Source of the DNA: Prolixibacteraceae bacterium
Lineage (GTDB): Bacteria; Bacteroidota; Bacteroidia; Bacteroidales; Prolixibacteraceae
DNA length: 64,000 nt
NCBI GenBank assembly: GCA_023229575.1
Contig: JALNYZ010000017.1
Coordinates: 17,905-81,904, forward strand
Reading direction: 5' to 3'
The notes under the pieces were generated by a model. That model was given only the letters and a program-made list of their open reading frames with translations, did no database searches and had not been told where the DNA came from. Made by a program: the position numbers and the translations under genes. Below, one piece after another: positions 17,400 to 26,735 of the stretch (position 1 is the stretch's first letter; each line of letters begins with the position of its first letter).

Positions 17400-19694
17400 A
17401 TGAAAAAAACTTCTATAACATTTTTTGCAGTATGCTTCATTCTACTGGGTTCGTTGCTCGTTGGATTGCCTTTTGAGAACAGTTTATTAGAGGCGATGTC
17501 AAATAAAGGAAATAAGAGAGGTACATCGTTTTCGGATACGAAATCCGGCCAAGCCAATAGAAGACCAATCGTTCTTAATGATTCGGAAAATTTTGAAGAT
17601 ATTGAAATTAAGGATTTTGATGGAAAGGTCGATAAGTTAGTAAAGCCAGTGTCTCTGAAAATATTTGAGACTACAAACGAGCAGCTTATGGGTCGTCGGG
17701 TATTTACTGACTTTGTTCGGACTCACATTGACAGTCTTGAGGAAAAGAGAAAGTTAGAACTGGACGGGTTGAAAAATCCTGCTGAGTGGAGCGCAAGACA
17801 AAAGAATATCAGGGAAGGGTTATACAAATTTTTGGGTGAATTTCCGGAAAGAACGCCATTGAATGCGAGAACTGTCGGTAAACTAGACCGGGAGAATTAT
17901 ACAATCGAAAAGATAATATTTGAAAGTCAGCCCAGATACTATGTTACCGCAAATTTATATATCCCCAAAGATCGCAAATTCCCTTTACCAGGAGTGGTTC
18001 TCACATGCGGTCACTCTAACGATGCCAAGGCTTATGATGAATATCAGATGACATGTTTGGGACTGGCATCAAAGGGTTATGTTGTGCTGATTTTTGATCC
18101 TATGGGTCAGGGCGAACGCTCGGAGTATTTCGATGCAGGAACTAAAAATCCTCTTGTTCCTATGTCGGTCAGCCAGCACCATTATGTTGGCCGGCCTGCC
18201 TTTCTGGTAGATTGGACTCTTTCAGGATTGCGTACCTGGGATGCTGTCAGGGCTGTGGATTATCTGGTATCGCGACCTGAAGTTGATAAAAACAAGCTTG
18301 CCTCTGTTGGTCAATCTGGCGGCGGCCAGATGGCTCTGTTACTTACTGCTGTCGATGAACGGATTAAAGTCTGTGCAGCTTCTCATCCTGGCGGAAGTAT
18401 GGAGTATACATACCTTTTGGGACAGAGATTAGCAGACAGGGAAATTCTTAGTCTAATTCCACCCCGGCCTCTTAGAATAATAGTTGGTAGTGAGTCTGGT
18501 GAAGAGCCATATCACAGGCAAAGGATTGAAGATATGCAGCTTTTTTATGAAGGTCTTGGAGCAGGCAAACAATGTGGCAATATGGATGTGGTGCCAGGGA
18601 TTCATTCGATGAAACGGCCAAATCGTGAATCAGTATATGAATGGTTGAATAAATGGTTAGATAAAGAAGTGGAAGGTAAAGCAGAGGCTATGATTGAACC
18701 TGAAAAAATAGAGACGCTCAGGTGCACAGATAGCGGGAATACGATCATTTCACTTGGAAGTGAAACCGGGCAAAATATAAATGAGAAACGTGCTGACAAG
18801 ATTTACAAACCAGAAATGGACCTAACAAAGCTAAAAGAACGTATTGCCAAACGTATCGGATTAGCAATACCAGAAAATGCCTCTGTACCAGTGGCACATT
18901 CATTTGGCACAATACTCTATGAAGATATCACAATCGAAAAGCTAACTTATGAGAGTGAGAAGGGCATAGTAATTCCCACCCTGCTCATAAAACCAAAAAA
19001 TGTAAAACCTGGTAGCCCTGTTTATATTTATGCTTCCGATAAGGGGAAGCCAGATAAAATTGACGATTCCATCCTGCCATTTATTCTCGCAAAAAATGGA
19101 TATACCGTACTCGCAATTGATGTTCGCGGAATTGGTGAAACAAGTCCAACCCCGCCATTGGGTCTTGACCAATTTACTGGTTATACACCATCTTTATGGA
19201 AGCATGACGTTCTGGCCATCGAAAGCGCCAGCTTTGGGCGCACTACGCTGGGCATGAGAACGTTTGATGTGATAAGGGGAATTGATCTTCTCCATTCGCG
19301 CGACGATTTTAAAGGCAGAAAAATAATAGTTGTTGGTGAAGGGCTGGGAGGTCTATGGGCACTGCTTGCATCAGTTTATGATTCACGTATTAATGGTGTG
19401 GTGACCATCGGCACGTTACCCTCCTATAAATTACTGATTACTAACCACTATTATAATGTTTGGGGATATTTTTGGGTTCCTGGTGCCTTACATGATTTTG
19501 ATATTCCGGATCTAACACGGCTTATTTCACCCAAACCTCAGATTTGGATTAATCCTGTCAATGAAATGGGGAATAAACTTAATATTTTGAGTGCCTCTTC
19601 AATTACCGGCTCAAATAAATATTTGCACATCATTACTCTCGGGAATGATTCAATTGGGAAAGTTTTAAAGCAATTCAATAGAATATTTAATTAA
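17400..19694 (+). CDS. Large two-domain alpha/beta hydrolase, acetyl xylan esterase-like; paralogue of 5346-7436
   Basis: A Sec-type signal (ITFFAVCFILLGSLLVGLPF) replaces the Tat signal of the paralogue. The first domain has VVLTCGHSNDAKAYDEYQ, VLIFDPMGQGERSEYF, Ser306 in VGQSGGGQM as nucleophile, and His in VPGIHSMKRPNRES. The acid position is less clear (GSESGEEPYHRQR). The second alpha/beta domain (VLAIDVRGIGETSPT) has an elbow reading VGEGLGG, without serine, so it is presumably structural or binding. The product is probably a periplasmic or surface carbohydrate esterase. The next gene begins one base after its stop, implying translational coupling. Confidence 0.8.
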   Translation: MKKTSITFFAVCFILLGSLLVGLPFENSLLEAMSNKGNKRGTSFSDTKSGQANRRPIVLNDSENFEDIEIKDFDGKVDKLVKPVSLKIFETTNEQLMGRRVFTDFVRTHIDSLEEKRKLELDGLKNPAEWSARQKNIREGLYKFLGEFPERTPLNARTVGKLDRENYTIEKIIFESQPRYYVTANLYIPKDRKFPLPGVVLTCGHSNDAKAYDEYQMTCLGLASKGYVVLIFDPMGQGERSEYFDAGTKNPLVPMSVSQHHYVGRPAFLVDWTLSGLRTWDAVRAVDYLVSRPEVDKNKLASVGQSGGGQMALLLTAVDERIKVCAASHPGGSMEYTYLLGQRLADREILSLIPPRPLRIIVGSESGEEPYHRQRIEDMQLFYEGLGAGKQCGNMDVVPGIHSMKRPNRESVYEWLNKWLDKEVEGKAEAMIEPEKIETLRCTDSGNTIISLGSETGQNINEKRADKIYKPEMDLTKLKERIAKRIGLAIPENASVPVAHSFGTILYEDITIEKLTYESEKGIVIPTLLIKPKNVKPGSPVYIYASDKGKPDKIDDSILPFILAKNGYTVLAIDVRGIGETSPTPPLGLDQFTGYTPSLWKHDVLAIESASFGRTTLGMRTFDVIRGIDLLHSRDDFKGRKIIVVGEGLGGLWALLASVYDSRINGVVTIGTLPSYKLLITNHYYNVWGYFWVPGALHDFDIPDLTRLISPKPQIWINPVNEMGNKLNILSASSITGSNKYLHIITLGNDSIGKVLKQFNRIFN

Positions 19695-19695
19695 A

Positions 19696-21006
19696 ATGAT
19701 AAAAATTACTCTTCAATCACACCGTTTGGGAATGTTAGTCCTGGTGTTTTTTAGTTTCGGTATTTTTAATGTCTTTGCCCAGGAAGCCGAAATTTGTCTT
19801 GTGGAAACAAGGGAATATCCTGGCAAGGATCCCGTGATGTGGGATGGATTGTATGCCGCGAAGGATGGGAAAGTTTATTCCGGCTTAATTACTGAAGGGG
19901 CAAGCGCCCATTTTTATGTGTATGATCCGGTAGCAGATACTCATGAGATGTTATTCGATATGGCTGAATTCTTCGGCGAAAGAGGCAAAGGGATCAGGAC
20001 AACCGGAAAAATACATAACAAGCCTGTTGAAGATGATGAAGGCAATATCTATTTTGTCCCCATGTGTAACGGAGGCGGCCCGAATACGATTGATTACACA
20101 AGCTGGAGAGGTGGGCATTGGATGAAATATGATCCCAGAACCAGGAAGCTGGAAGACTTGGGTTTGGTTGACCAGGGAATTGGCTGCTATCCGTTAGCGA
20201 TTGATAAGAAGCGTGGATATCTTTTTGGTATAGGCTTTACCGGATATTTTTACCGGTTTGATATTAAAAACCGGATCACGAAAAACTTTGGACGTGTGAG
20301 TAATTGGGATATTTGCCGGAGTATTTTCTGTGATGACAAAGGTAATGTATATATGAGCTATCCAACTGCACATGTAGCCATGTACGATGCCAAAAAAGAT
20401 AAGGTGTACGAAACTTCGCTTCGTACACCTTATGATCCAACCATTTACCCCACCCAATTAAAAAATCCGATGATCGACAGGACATATGACTGGAGGGATG
20501 TTGAATGGGACCCAATTCAAAAGGTGGCCTACGGAATAACATGTGGCAGCGGTTCGATTTTATTCCGGTTTGATACGCATGATGGAGCTGAGGGTAAAAT
20601 TACCCCTCTTGTAAAAATGTGTGATGGTAAATTCCTTGAAGGCAACCGGAAGGACATACCCTATTCCCCGCTTTCTTTTACTGTTGACAGCCGAAACAGG
20701 AAGATTTATTTTGCCCCTTCAGCCCGTGGTTTCTCCATACAGAATTATGCGGAAACCTTTGGCAGTGATGAAGGGCATCATCTGATCATGTACGATATTA
20801 AAACTGATCAGCGAGTTGATCTAGGTGTTATGCAAACAGCCGACGGGCGGAAAGTTTTCGGTTGTGAAGCTGCTTCGGTTGGCCACGATGGAACTGTGTA
20901 CCTTTGCGGACAGGCAGAGGTTAAAGACAAAAAGAATTCCACTTTTATTATTGGTAATATTCCTACAGCGTTACAATTGATTATTTACAAGCCACTTCAT
21001 CAGTAA
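19696..21006 (+). CDS. Exported beta-propeller-like protein
   Basis: The ATG lies one base after the previous stop. A signal peptide (LGMLVLVFFSFGIFNVFAQ) is followed by about 410 residues of propeller-like repeats: DGLYAAKDGKVYSGLITEGASAHFYVYD, DEGNIYFVPMCNGGG, KKRGYLFGIGFTGYFYRFD, DKGNVYMSYPTAHVAMYD, and GHDGTVYLCGQ. It shares the general pattern of the two other propellers here (10362 and 21046) but is more distant. The conserved MWDGLYAAKDGKVYSGL and GHHLIMYDIKTD blocks may mark a ligand pocket. No catalytic assignment can be made from sequence alone. Context says it works in the periplasm or at the surface with the neighbouring hydrolases. Confidence 0.6.
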   Translation: MIKITLQSHRLGMLVLVFFSFGIFNVFAQEAEICLVETREYPGKDPVMWDGLYAAKDGKVYSGLITEGASAHFYVYDPVADTHEMLFDMAEFFGERGKGIRTTGKIHNKPVEDDEGNIYFVPMCNGGGPNTIDYTSWRGGHWMKYDPRTRKLEDLGLVDQGIGCYPLAIDKKRGYLFGIGFTGYFYRFDIKNRITKNFGRVSNWDICRSIFCDDKGNVYMSYPTAHVAMYDAKKDKVYETSLRTPYDPTIYPTQLKNPMIDRTYDWRDVEWDPIQKVAYGITCGSGSILFRFDTHDGAEGKITPLVKMCDGKFLEGNRKDIPYSPLSFTVDSRNRKIYFAPSARGFSIQNYAETFGSDEGHHLIMYDIKTDQRVDLGVMQTADGRKVFGCEAASVGHDGTVYLCGQAEVKDKKNSTFIIGNIPTALQLIIYKPLHQ

Positions 21007-21030
21007 GTTTACAGGTTCTATTAAAATAAT

Positions 21031-21037
21031 AAAGGAG
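21031..21037 (+). promoter_or_regulatory. Strong Shine-Dalgarno sequence
   Basis: AAAGGAG lies 8 bases before the ATG at 21046. Such a strong site is uncommon among the genes of this window and fixes the start of the propeller gene. Confidence 0.6.
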
Positions 21038-21045
21038 AAAATCTT

Positions 21046-22332
21046 ATGATCGTAATGAAATCGAAATTGTCTGTCACCTACTTTTTTACTCTCACTGCTT
21101 TTATAATGGTGAATAACGTTTATTCCCAGGATTGGGCAGTACCAGTCATTAAAAATCAACAACGGGTTGACCTGAGAGATCTTGGGTATCCTTCTGTAAA
21201 TGAGGTTCCTGTTAATAGCAGTGCCATAACCTCGCTTTTAACGGCAAGAGATGGAATCATATATGGGGGTACAAGTGGCGAAGAAGCCTATTTCTTTTTA
21301 TTCGACCCTTCGATCAATAAGGTGAAGCACCTCGGAAAGATTCCCGGACAGACCGGTATCCACCACTCCCTGGTAGAAGATAAAGACGGGAACATTTACA
21401 TTGGTACCGGTCAAAATGTATTTGACGATGTTCCATTATCCAAATGGGGCGAAGGTGACGATAAGTTGGATGTTACCTTATGGAAGGACATTAAACGACA
21501 TTTTAGCGGTTATCCCGGCGGTCATTTATATGGTTATCATCCGGCTGTAAGCAAAGAAAATGTGATGTTGCCTGACATGGATTGTGAAGCGGAAGATTTG
21601 GGCATCCCTGTGGCAAATAATTCTATTTATGCCCTCACAATCAACCCGAAAGGTGACGAGATTTATGGTCTGACCTATCCTGATGGCCATTTTTTTATTT
21701 ACAATATTTCTCAGAAGAAATTTACCGATCTGGGAGAAATTGATCATCAAAAAGTTTATCATGGACCTGAACGACAGTGGAGGACACTTCCACGGGTCCT
21801 GGTTTGTGACGGTTCAGGCAGGGTATTTATGTCCGGAAACAAAGGAATGTTAAAATACTATGACCCCGAAATTGGGAAACTTGTTTCTACCAATATTGAG
21901 GTGCCAGGCGATTATTACTATATGCAATTTTATCAGGACTACACAGCAGTGGAGTATTTTGCAAAAGACCCTAACGGGTTGATTTACGGTGGAACGACTG
22001 ATGGCTATCTGTTCTCTTTTGATCCACAAAAAATGAAACTGATAAATCTTGGAAAAGTCCGCGAATCAAGGCGATTGAGGTGTTTGACTGTTGGGAAGGA
22101 TGGCAAAGTTTATTTAATGGCTGGAGAACTTTCAACGACAAAGCCTTGTCAATTTTACTCATACGATCCCCATGCAGGTGGTTTTGACATACTTGGTCTT
22201 TTAATCGTTGACCGTAGCCCTTACTATTATTGGCGGGGCCAGCAATTTGATGCCATGACCACGGGCCTTGATGGAACAATCTATATGGGAGAAAGTGAAC
22301 GTAAATCACATTTGTTTCTTTATATACCCTGA
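21046..22332 (+). CDS. Exported beta-propeller protein, full-length paralogue of 10362-11492
   Basis: The start at 21046 is supported by an AAAGGAG ribosome-binding site at 21031-21037; an ATG at 21055 is the alternative. The signal peptide (VTYFFTLTAFIMVNNVYSQ) is followed by propeller blades with recurring DGxIYxG and FxFDP patterns (GIIYGGTSGEEAYFFLFDPSINKVKHLG, DGNIYIGTGQN, NSIYALTINPKGDEIYGLTYPDGHFF, LIYGGTTDGYLFSFDPQKMK, LDGTIYMGESERKSHLFLY). Almost every block is shared with the shorter copy at 10362. Propellers of this kind accompany carbohydrate loci and can be lyases, epimerases or binding proteins; the reaction is unknown. Confidence 0.65.
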   Translation: MIVMKSKLSVTYFFTLTAFIMVNNVYSQDWAVPVIKNQQRVDLRDLGYPSVNEVPVNSSAITSLLTARDGIIYGGTSGEEAYFFLFDPSINKVKHLGKIPGQTGIHHSLVEDKDGNIYIGTGQNVFDDVPLSKWGEGDDKLDVTLWKDIKRHFSGYPGGHLYGYHPAVSKENVMLPDMDCEAEDLGIPVANNSIYALTINPKGDEIYGLTYPDGHFFIYNISQKKFTDLGEIDHQKVYHGPERQWRTLPRVLVCDGSGRVFMSGNKGMLKYYDPEIGKLVSTNIEVPGDYYYMQFYQDYTAVEYFAKDPNGLIYGGTTDGYLFSFDPQKMKLINLGKVRESRRLRCLTVGKDGKVYLMAGELSTTKPCQFYSYDPHAGGFDILGLLIVDRSPYYYWRGQQFDAMTTGLDGTIYMGESERKSHLFLYIP

Positions 22333-22459
22333 TCATCTGTAAATGTATTGCCCTTTATAGTAGCATAGACACAGAACGCCAATAAAAACCGGGATAGCGT
22401 TCAGTATAATATCTAATAAATTACAGCCTAAATTTTAACCAACTAAGTTGATATCTATC

Positions 22460-25400
22460 ATGAAACGTGCACCACTAATATTTGCCATTTTCTTTTCAGT
22501 TCAACTGCTCTTTGCACAAAAGGCCACCATTACTGAAGAAAGCATGGAATTGCTAACCTATCCGTATAGCGACCCTAATCCAAATCCTATCTTATCTGCA
22601 TCTGGAAGAAATTTCAAGATATACCCTTATCATTCTTTCGATGGATATTCTTTAATCCCGCAAAAGCAGAAATGGAAAGTCATCAAACTTGAAAACGATT
22701 ACATCGAAGTCTATATTTTGCCTGAAGTAGGCGGTAAAGTCTGGGGCGCTGTTGAAAAGTCCACCGGCAAAGAATTCATTTACCACAATGATGTGATGAA
22801 GTTCCGGAACATTTCCATGCGTGGTCCCTGGACTTCAGGCGGGATTGAATTTAATCTGGGAATAATTGGCCATTCACCGGCAACTGCAAGCCCGGTTGAT
22901 TATCTGATCCGGGAAAATGCCGACGGAAGTGTTAGCTGTATTGTTGGAAATATCGATTTGCCTTCGCGCACGCAATGGCGGGTTGAGGTCAGGCTTCCCA
23001 AAGACAAAGCTTATTTTGAAACCATTCCTTTGTGGAATAATCCGACTCCCTTATCACAATCTTATTATTGCTTTATGACTGGGGCGGCTGTTGTTTCTGA
23101 CGATCTGGAGTTTTTCTACCCCGGAAACCAGGCGCTGGAACACAGTGGAGAAGTCAAGTCCTGGCCAGTTCAGAACGGACACCTCAAGTCAATCTACCCG
23201 AATAACGCGTACGGTTCACATACCTCGGTACATGTTGTTGGCGAGTACAATGATTTTATGGGCGGGTACTACCATAAATCCGAATTTGGGTTCGGCCATT
23301 GGGCTTTGTACAACGATATGCCTGGCCGTAAACTCTGGCTTTGGGCCTTATCTGGCGAAGGCGAGATATGGAAGGACCTTCTGACCGATATACACGGGCA
23401 ATATATGGAATTTCAGGCCGGCCGTACGTTTAATCAATATGGTCAATCTTCGTTCCGAAGCCCGATTAAAGAGATGCCTTTTAATCCCGGTGTTACCGAC
23501 CAATGGAAAGAAATATGGTTTCCGGTAAAAGAAATTGGCGGGTTGCAGGAAGTTTCGCCAATGGGTGTTTTAAATGTCAAACATGTACATGGTAAACTCG
23601 AAATTGGAGTCAATGCGCTGGCATTTGTTCAAGCCAAACTGATCGTAAAATCAAACGAAAAAATCATATTTACTGAAGACAAAAAGTTCAGTCCAATGGA
23701 TGTTTATAAAACTACTGTTGCCCTGGAAGAAAATGAGCCTTATGAGGTGATTGCGGAAGGGATGGACCTTTCGCATGGTTCGGTAAACAAAAAATTAATC
23801 AAGCGGCCATTTGCCACAACAATACCTGCTGATCCTTCAAGTGCGGCCAGCTTATTTCAGGACGGAACGGAATTTAAAGAAAACCGCAATTACAACCCGG
23901 CACGCATAAGTTTTAAGAAGTGCCTGGCAAAAGATCCGTTGTACATTGATGCGATGGCAGCTTTGACCGAATTGTATTATCGGAGCAATCAGTTCGATTC
24001 GGCATTGTACTTTGCCAACCAGGCTTTACAGTTAGATGCCTATCATCCGGCGGCCAATTATTACGCCGGAATAACGTACCGGGCACAGGGAGATCTTGTT
24101 AATGCGCTCGAAACGTTTGGATGGGCAGCCCGTTCAATGGAATTCCGTTCGGTAGCCTATTCCCAAATGGCAGGCATCGAATTGCAGCTTCACGACCTCC
24201 ATTTGGCTGAACAATATGCAAACCAGTCGTTAGACTATAACCGTTTCAACCTTAATGCTTTTAAAGTTTTGGCGATTAATTACAGGCTGCAAGGAAAACC
24301 TGATCTGGCAGACCGTATGATTGACAACATTATCGCTTTGGATCCGTTAAGCCATTTTGCTGGTTTTGAACGGTTTCGTTTGCATCCTTCTGTGGAAAAT
24401 CTATCCAAATTCAAAGATGGTATCCGGAATGAATTCCCATACCAAACTTACCTGGAATTGACCATTGATTATTATGATTTAGGCCTAAAGGAAGATGCAC
24501 TGGCAGTACTAGAGAATGCACCGGTTCAGCCGTTGGTTTCCTTGTGGAAGGCGTTTCTGAAGGATGATCCCTCGATGTTGGATGAAATAGCCAAAGCATC
24601 ACCAGCCTTTGTTTTCCCGTACCGTACAGAAACCGTTTCCGCTTTGAACTGGGCAGTAGCGAAAAACAATCATTGGAAATTCAAGTACTACCTTGGCTTA
24701 AATTACTGGGCAATTCAAAGGGAAGATGATGCCAGGCAACTATTCAGGACTTGTGGGCAGGAACCGGATTATGCCATTTTCTATCAGTCGCGGGCATATC
24801 TGGAAAAACAAACCGATGAAAATCAGTTTCTCAGTGATCTCCAGACAGCTCATCGACTGGCCCCGGATGACTGGCGTGCAGCAAACAAACTGATTGAACA
24901 CTATTTGAATACTTCGGATTATAAAACGGCTTTAACCCTTTCAACCAACGAGGCGATAAAATTTAAGGGAAATTACAACATGGCTTTGCAACATGCCATT
25001 GTGCAGTTAAACAACGCCCAATATAGCGCCTGCATCAAAACGCTCGAAAATACCCATATTATTCCTTTTGAAGGTTCAGTGGAGGGAAAGACAGTTTACG
25101 AGCAGGCTGGCCTGCTATTAGCCATCGATTTAATGAATAAAAAGAAATATAAAGAAGCTTTGGTGAACCTTGACAAATCGAAATCATGGCCAGATAATCT
25201 TGGTGTAGGAGCGCCTTACAATCCGGATACCCGGATGCAGGATTATCTTGCAGCGATTTGTAAAGATAAATCAGGCTGGGCTAAAGAAGCGGTGGAAATA
25301 CGAAATTTAATTCTGAAATATACAAATGCTCATTTCAGCGAATCCAGACAATCGTTGAATAACCTGCTTGCCCTCTTGATTCTTCGGCAACGGGGCGAAA

Positions 25401-25582
25401 CAGAATCGGCCAATGCTTTAATCAAAAAAATAAAAGAATCAGGTCAATACAAGCAACTGGCAAATCAGTGGGTCGTGGCTTATTTTTATCAGGATACGGT
25501 TACCTGTAACACTTTGGAAAAAGAATTTGCAAAGAACCGTTACTTTTCAATATTAAAAAGCATGCTGAATTTTACCAACTAA
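22460..25582 (+). CDS. DUF5107 and TPR protein, exported
   Basis: The frame opens with a TTG at 22448; ATG at 22460 precedes a signal peptide (APLIFAIFFSVQLLFAQ). Residues 30-420 match the DUF5107 type, a galactose-mutarotase-like beta-sandwich: LENDYIEVYILPEVGGKVWGAVEKSTGKEFIYHNDVMKF is the characteristic opening, and RGPWTSGGIEFNLGIIGHSP is also typical. From about residue 470 to the end the sequence is helical with TPR pairs (AALTELYYRSNQFDSALYFANQALQLD, PAANYYAGITYRAQGDLVNALETF). At 1040 residues it is the longest protein of the first half. It is likely a carbohydrate-binding or processing protein with a TPR scaffold for a partner. It is encoded just before a DUF6807 gene. Confidence 0.75.
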   Translation: MKRAPLIFAIFFSVQLLFAQKATITEESMELLTYPYSDPNPNPILSASGRNFKIYPYHSFDGYSLIPQKQKWKVIKLENDYIEVYILPEVGGKVWGAVEKSTGKEFIYHNDVMKFRNISMRGPWTSGGIEFNLGIIGHSPATASPVDYLIRENADGSVSCIVGNIDLPSRTQWRVEVRLPKDKAYFETIPLWNNPTPLSQSYYCFMTGAAVVSDDLEFFYPGNQALEHSGEVKSWPVQNGHLKSIYPNNAYGSHTSVHVVGEYNDFMGGYYHKSEFGFGHWALYNDMPGRKLWLWALSGEGEIWKDLLTDIHGQYMEFQAGRTFNQYGQSSFRSPIKEMPFNPGVTDQWKEIWFPVKEIGGLQEVSPMGVLNVKHVHGKLEIGVNALAFVQAKLIVKSNEKIIFTEDKKFSPMDVYKTTVALEENEPYEVIAEGMDLSHGSVNKKLIKRPFATTIPADPSSAASLFQDGTEFKENRNYNPARISFKKCLAKDPLYIDAMAALTELYYRSNQFDSALYFANQALQLDAYHPAANYYAGITYRAQGDLVNALETFGWAARSMEFRSVAYSQMAGIELQLHDLHLAEQYANQSLDYNRFNLNAFKVLAINYRLQGKPDLADRMIDNIIALDPLSHFAGFERFRLHPSVENLSKFKDGIRNEFPYQTYLELTIDYYDLGLKEDALAVLENAPVQPLVSLWKAFLKDDPSMLDEIAKASPAFVFPYRTETVSALNWAVAKNNHWKFKYYLGLNYWAIQREDDARQLFRTCGQEPDYAIFYQSRAYLEKQTDENQFLSDLQTAHRLAPDDWRAANKLIEHYLNTSDYKTALTLSTNEAIKFKGNYNMALQHAIVQLNNAQYSACIKTLENTHIIPFEGSVEGKTVYEQAGLLLAIDLMNKKKYKEALVNLDKSKSWPDNLGVGAPYNPDTRMQDYLAAICKDKSGWAKEAVEIRNLILKYTNAHFSESRQSLNNLLALLILRQRGETESANALIKKIKESGQYKQLANQWVVAYFYQDTVTCNTLEKEFAKNRYFSILKSMLNFTN

Positions 25583-25594
25583 TAAATAAAAATT

Positions 25595-26665
25595 ATGAGA
25601 ACGCAATCAATTTCGATCGTATTGCTGGCAGTACTGATTTTTTCAAGCTGCGGTTTACGGTCCAACAAACAACATCAGGGCGACATGGTACCAGAAGTAA
25701 CGTTTGCTGCGCATGAAGCTGATCAAAGAGTTGATGTCATGGTTGATGGAAAGCTATTTACTTCTTATTGCTGGTATGACAAGGTTCTTAAACCCATATT
25801 GTATCCTGTTTTTACTTCTGCGGGAACTGAAATTACCCGTGGCTTTCCGCTAAAAACGAGAGAAGGTGAACGGAATGACCATCCGCACCAGGTTGGGATT
25901 TGGTTAAACTATGGCAATGTGAATGGCACTGATTTCTGGGGAAACGGTTCTCAGGGATTTGGAACAAAAAATGAGAACGGAGGGGTCATAAAACATCTGA
26001 CAGTAGAGAAAATGACCGGAGGAATTGGAGAAGGCGCAATGTCTGCTATTGCAAGCTGGACCGATCCGGCAGGGAAAGAACTTCTGGCTGAAAGGACTGA
26101 ATTCCATTTTGTTGCAAAAGATTCAATACGGATAATTGACCGCATTACAACCCTTACAGCAACAGGTGGAAGCATCGTTTTTAATGATACGAAAGAAGGT
26201 ATGCTGGGTATTCGTGTAGCCCGTCAACTTGAGCTTCCCTCAAATGATGATATTGCCCTCACAGATGCTAAAGGAAACCTTACCACAGTGAAAGCCTTGT
26301 CGAACGAAGGAGTAACGGGAAACTTTATAAGTAGCGAAGGAGTTGCCGGCGGGGCCGTTTGGGGCACAAGGGCAAAATGGATAGACCTTTACGGAAGCAT
26401 TGGAAATGAGAAAATCTCCCTGGTTGTTTGTGATCATCCGAAAAACCTCAATTTTCCTACCTGGTGGCATGCACGCGGTTATGGGTTATTTGCGGCCAAC
26501 CCACTTGGGGTGAAGGATTTCACTCAAGGAAAGGATTCTTTGAATTATACCATTCCAGCCGGACAATCTTTAACTTTCAGGTATAGGGTAATTATCAGTT
26601 CCGGCGTTCAATTAACCAATAACGGAATCAGTGTTTTTGCCGACGATTTTGCCAAAAAATATTAA
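25595..26665 (+). CDS. DUF6807 (PmoA-like) lipoprotein
   Basis: The lipoprotein signal is SIVLLAVLIFSSCG (lipobox FSSC). The body is the DUF6807/PmoA-type fold: LFTSYCWYDKVLKPILYPVFTSAGTEITRGFPL, the hallmark DHPHQVGIWLNYGNVNGTDFWG, and a C-terminal NFPTWWHARGYGLFAANPLG. The annotation methane oxygenase PmoA given to this family in databases is misleading. In Bacteroidota and Planctomycetes these genes occur in sugar-utilisation loci next to Gfo/Idh/MocA genes, and the activity is not established. The conserved His residues in DHPHQ could bind a metal or substrate. It begins 12 bases after the DUF5107 gene. Confidence 0.75.
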   Translation: MRTQSISIVLLAVLIFSSCGLRSNKQHQGDMVPEVTFAAHEADQRVDVMVDGKLFTSYCWYDKVLKPILYPVFTSAGTEITRGFPLKTREGERNDHPHQVGIWLNYGNVNGTDFWGNGSQGFGTKNENGGVIKHLTVEKMTGGIGEGAMSAIASWTDPAGKELLAERTEFHFVAKDSIRIIDRITTLTATGGSIVFNDTKEGMLGIRVARQLELPSNDDIALTDAKGNLTTVKALSNEGVTGNFISSEGVAGGAVWGTRAKWIDLYGSIGNEKISLVVCDHPKNLNFPTWWHARGYGLFAANPLGVKDFTQGKDSLNYTIPAGQSLTFRYRVIISSGVQLTNNGISVFADDFAKKY

Positions 26666-26735
26666 TTGTACACCTGTAACTACATGAATGCATCTATAAA
26701 TTGGTTTTGAATGAAATAGAACAATTTCGACACAA

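Noticed and set aside
25595..26665. Calling the DUF6807 protein a methane monooxygenase subunit
   Set aside because: The PmoA name is inherited from a family label. The protein is a lipoprotein in a sugar locus and lacks membrane helices of particulate methane monooxygenase.
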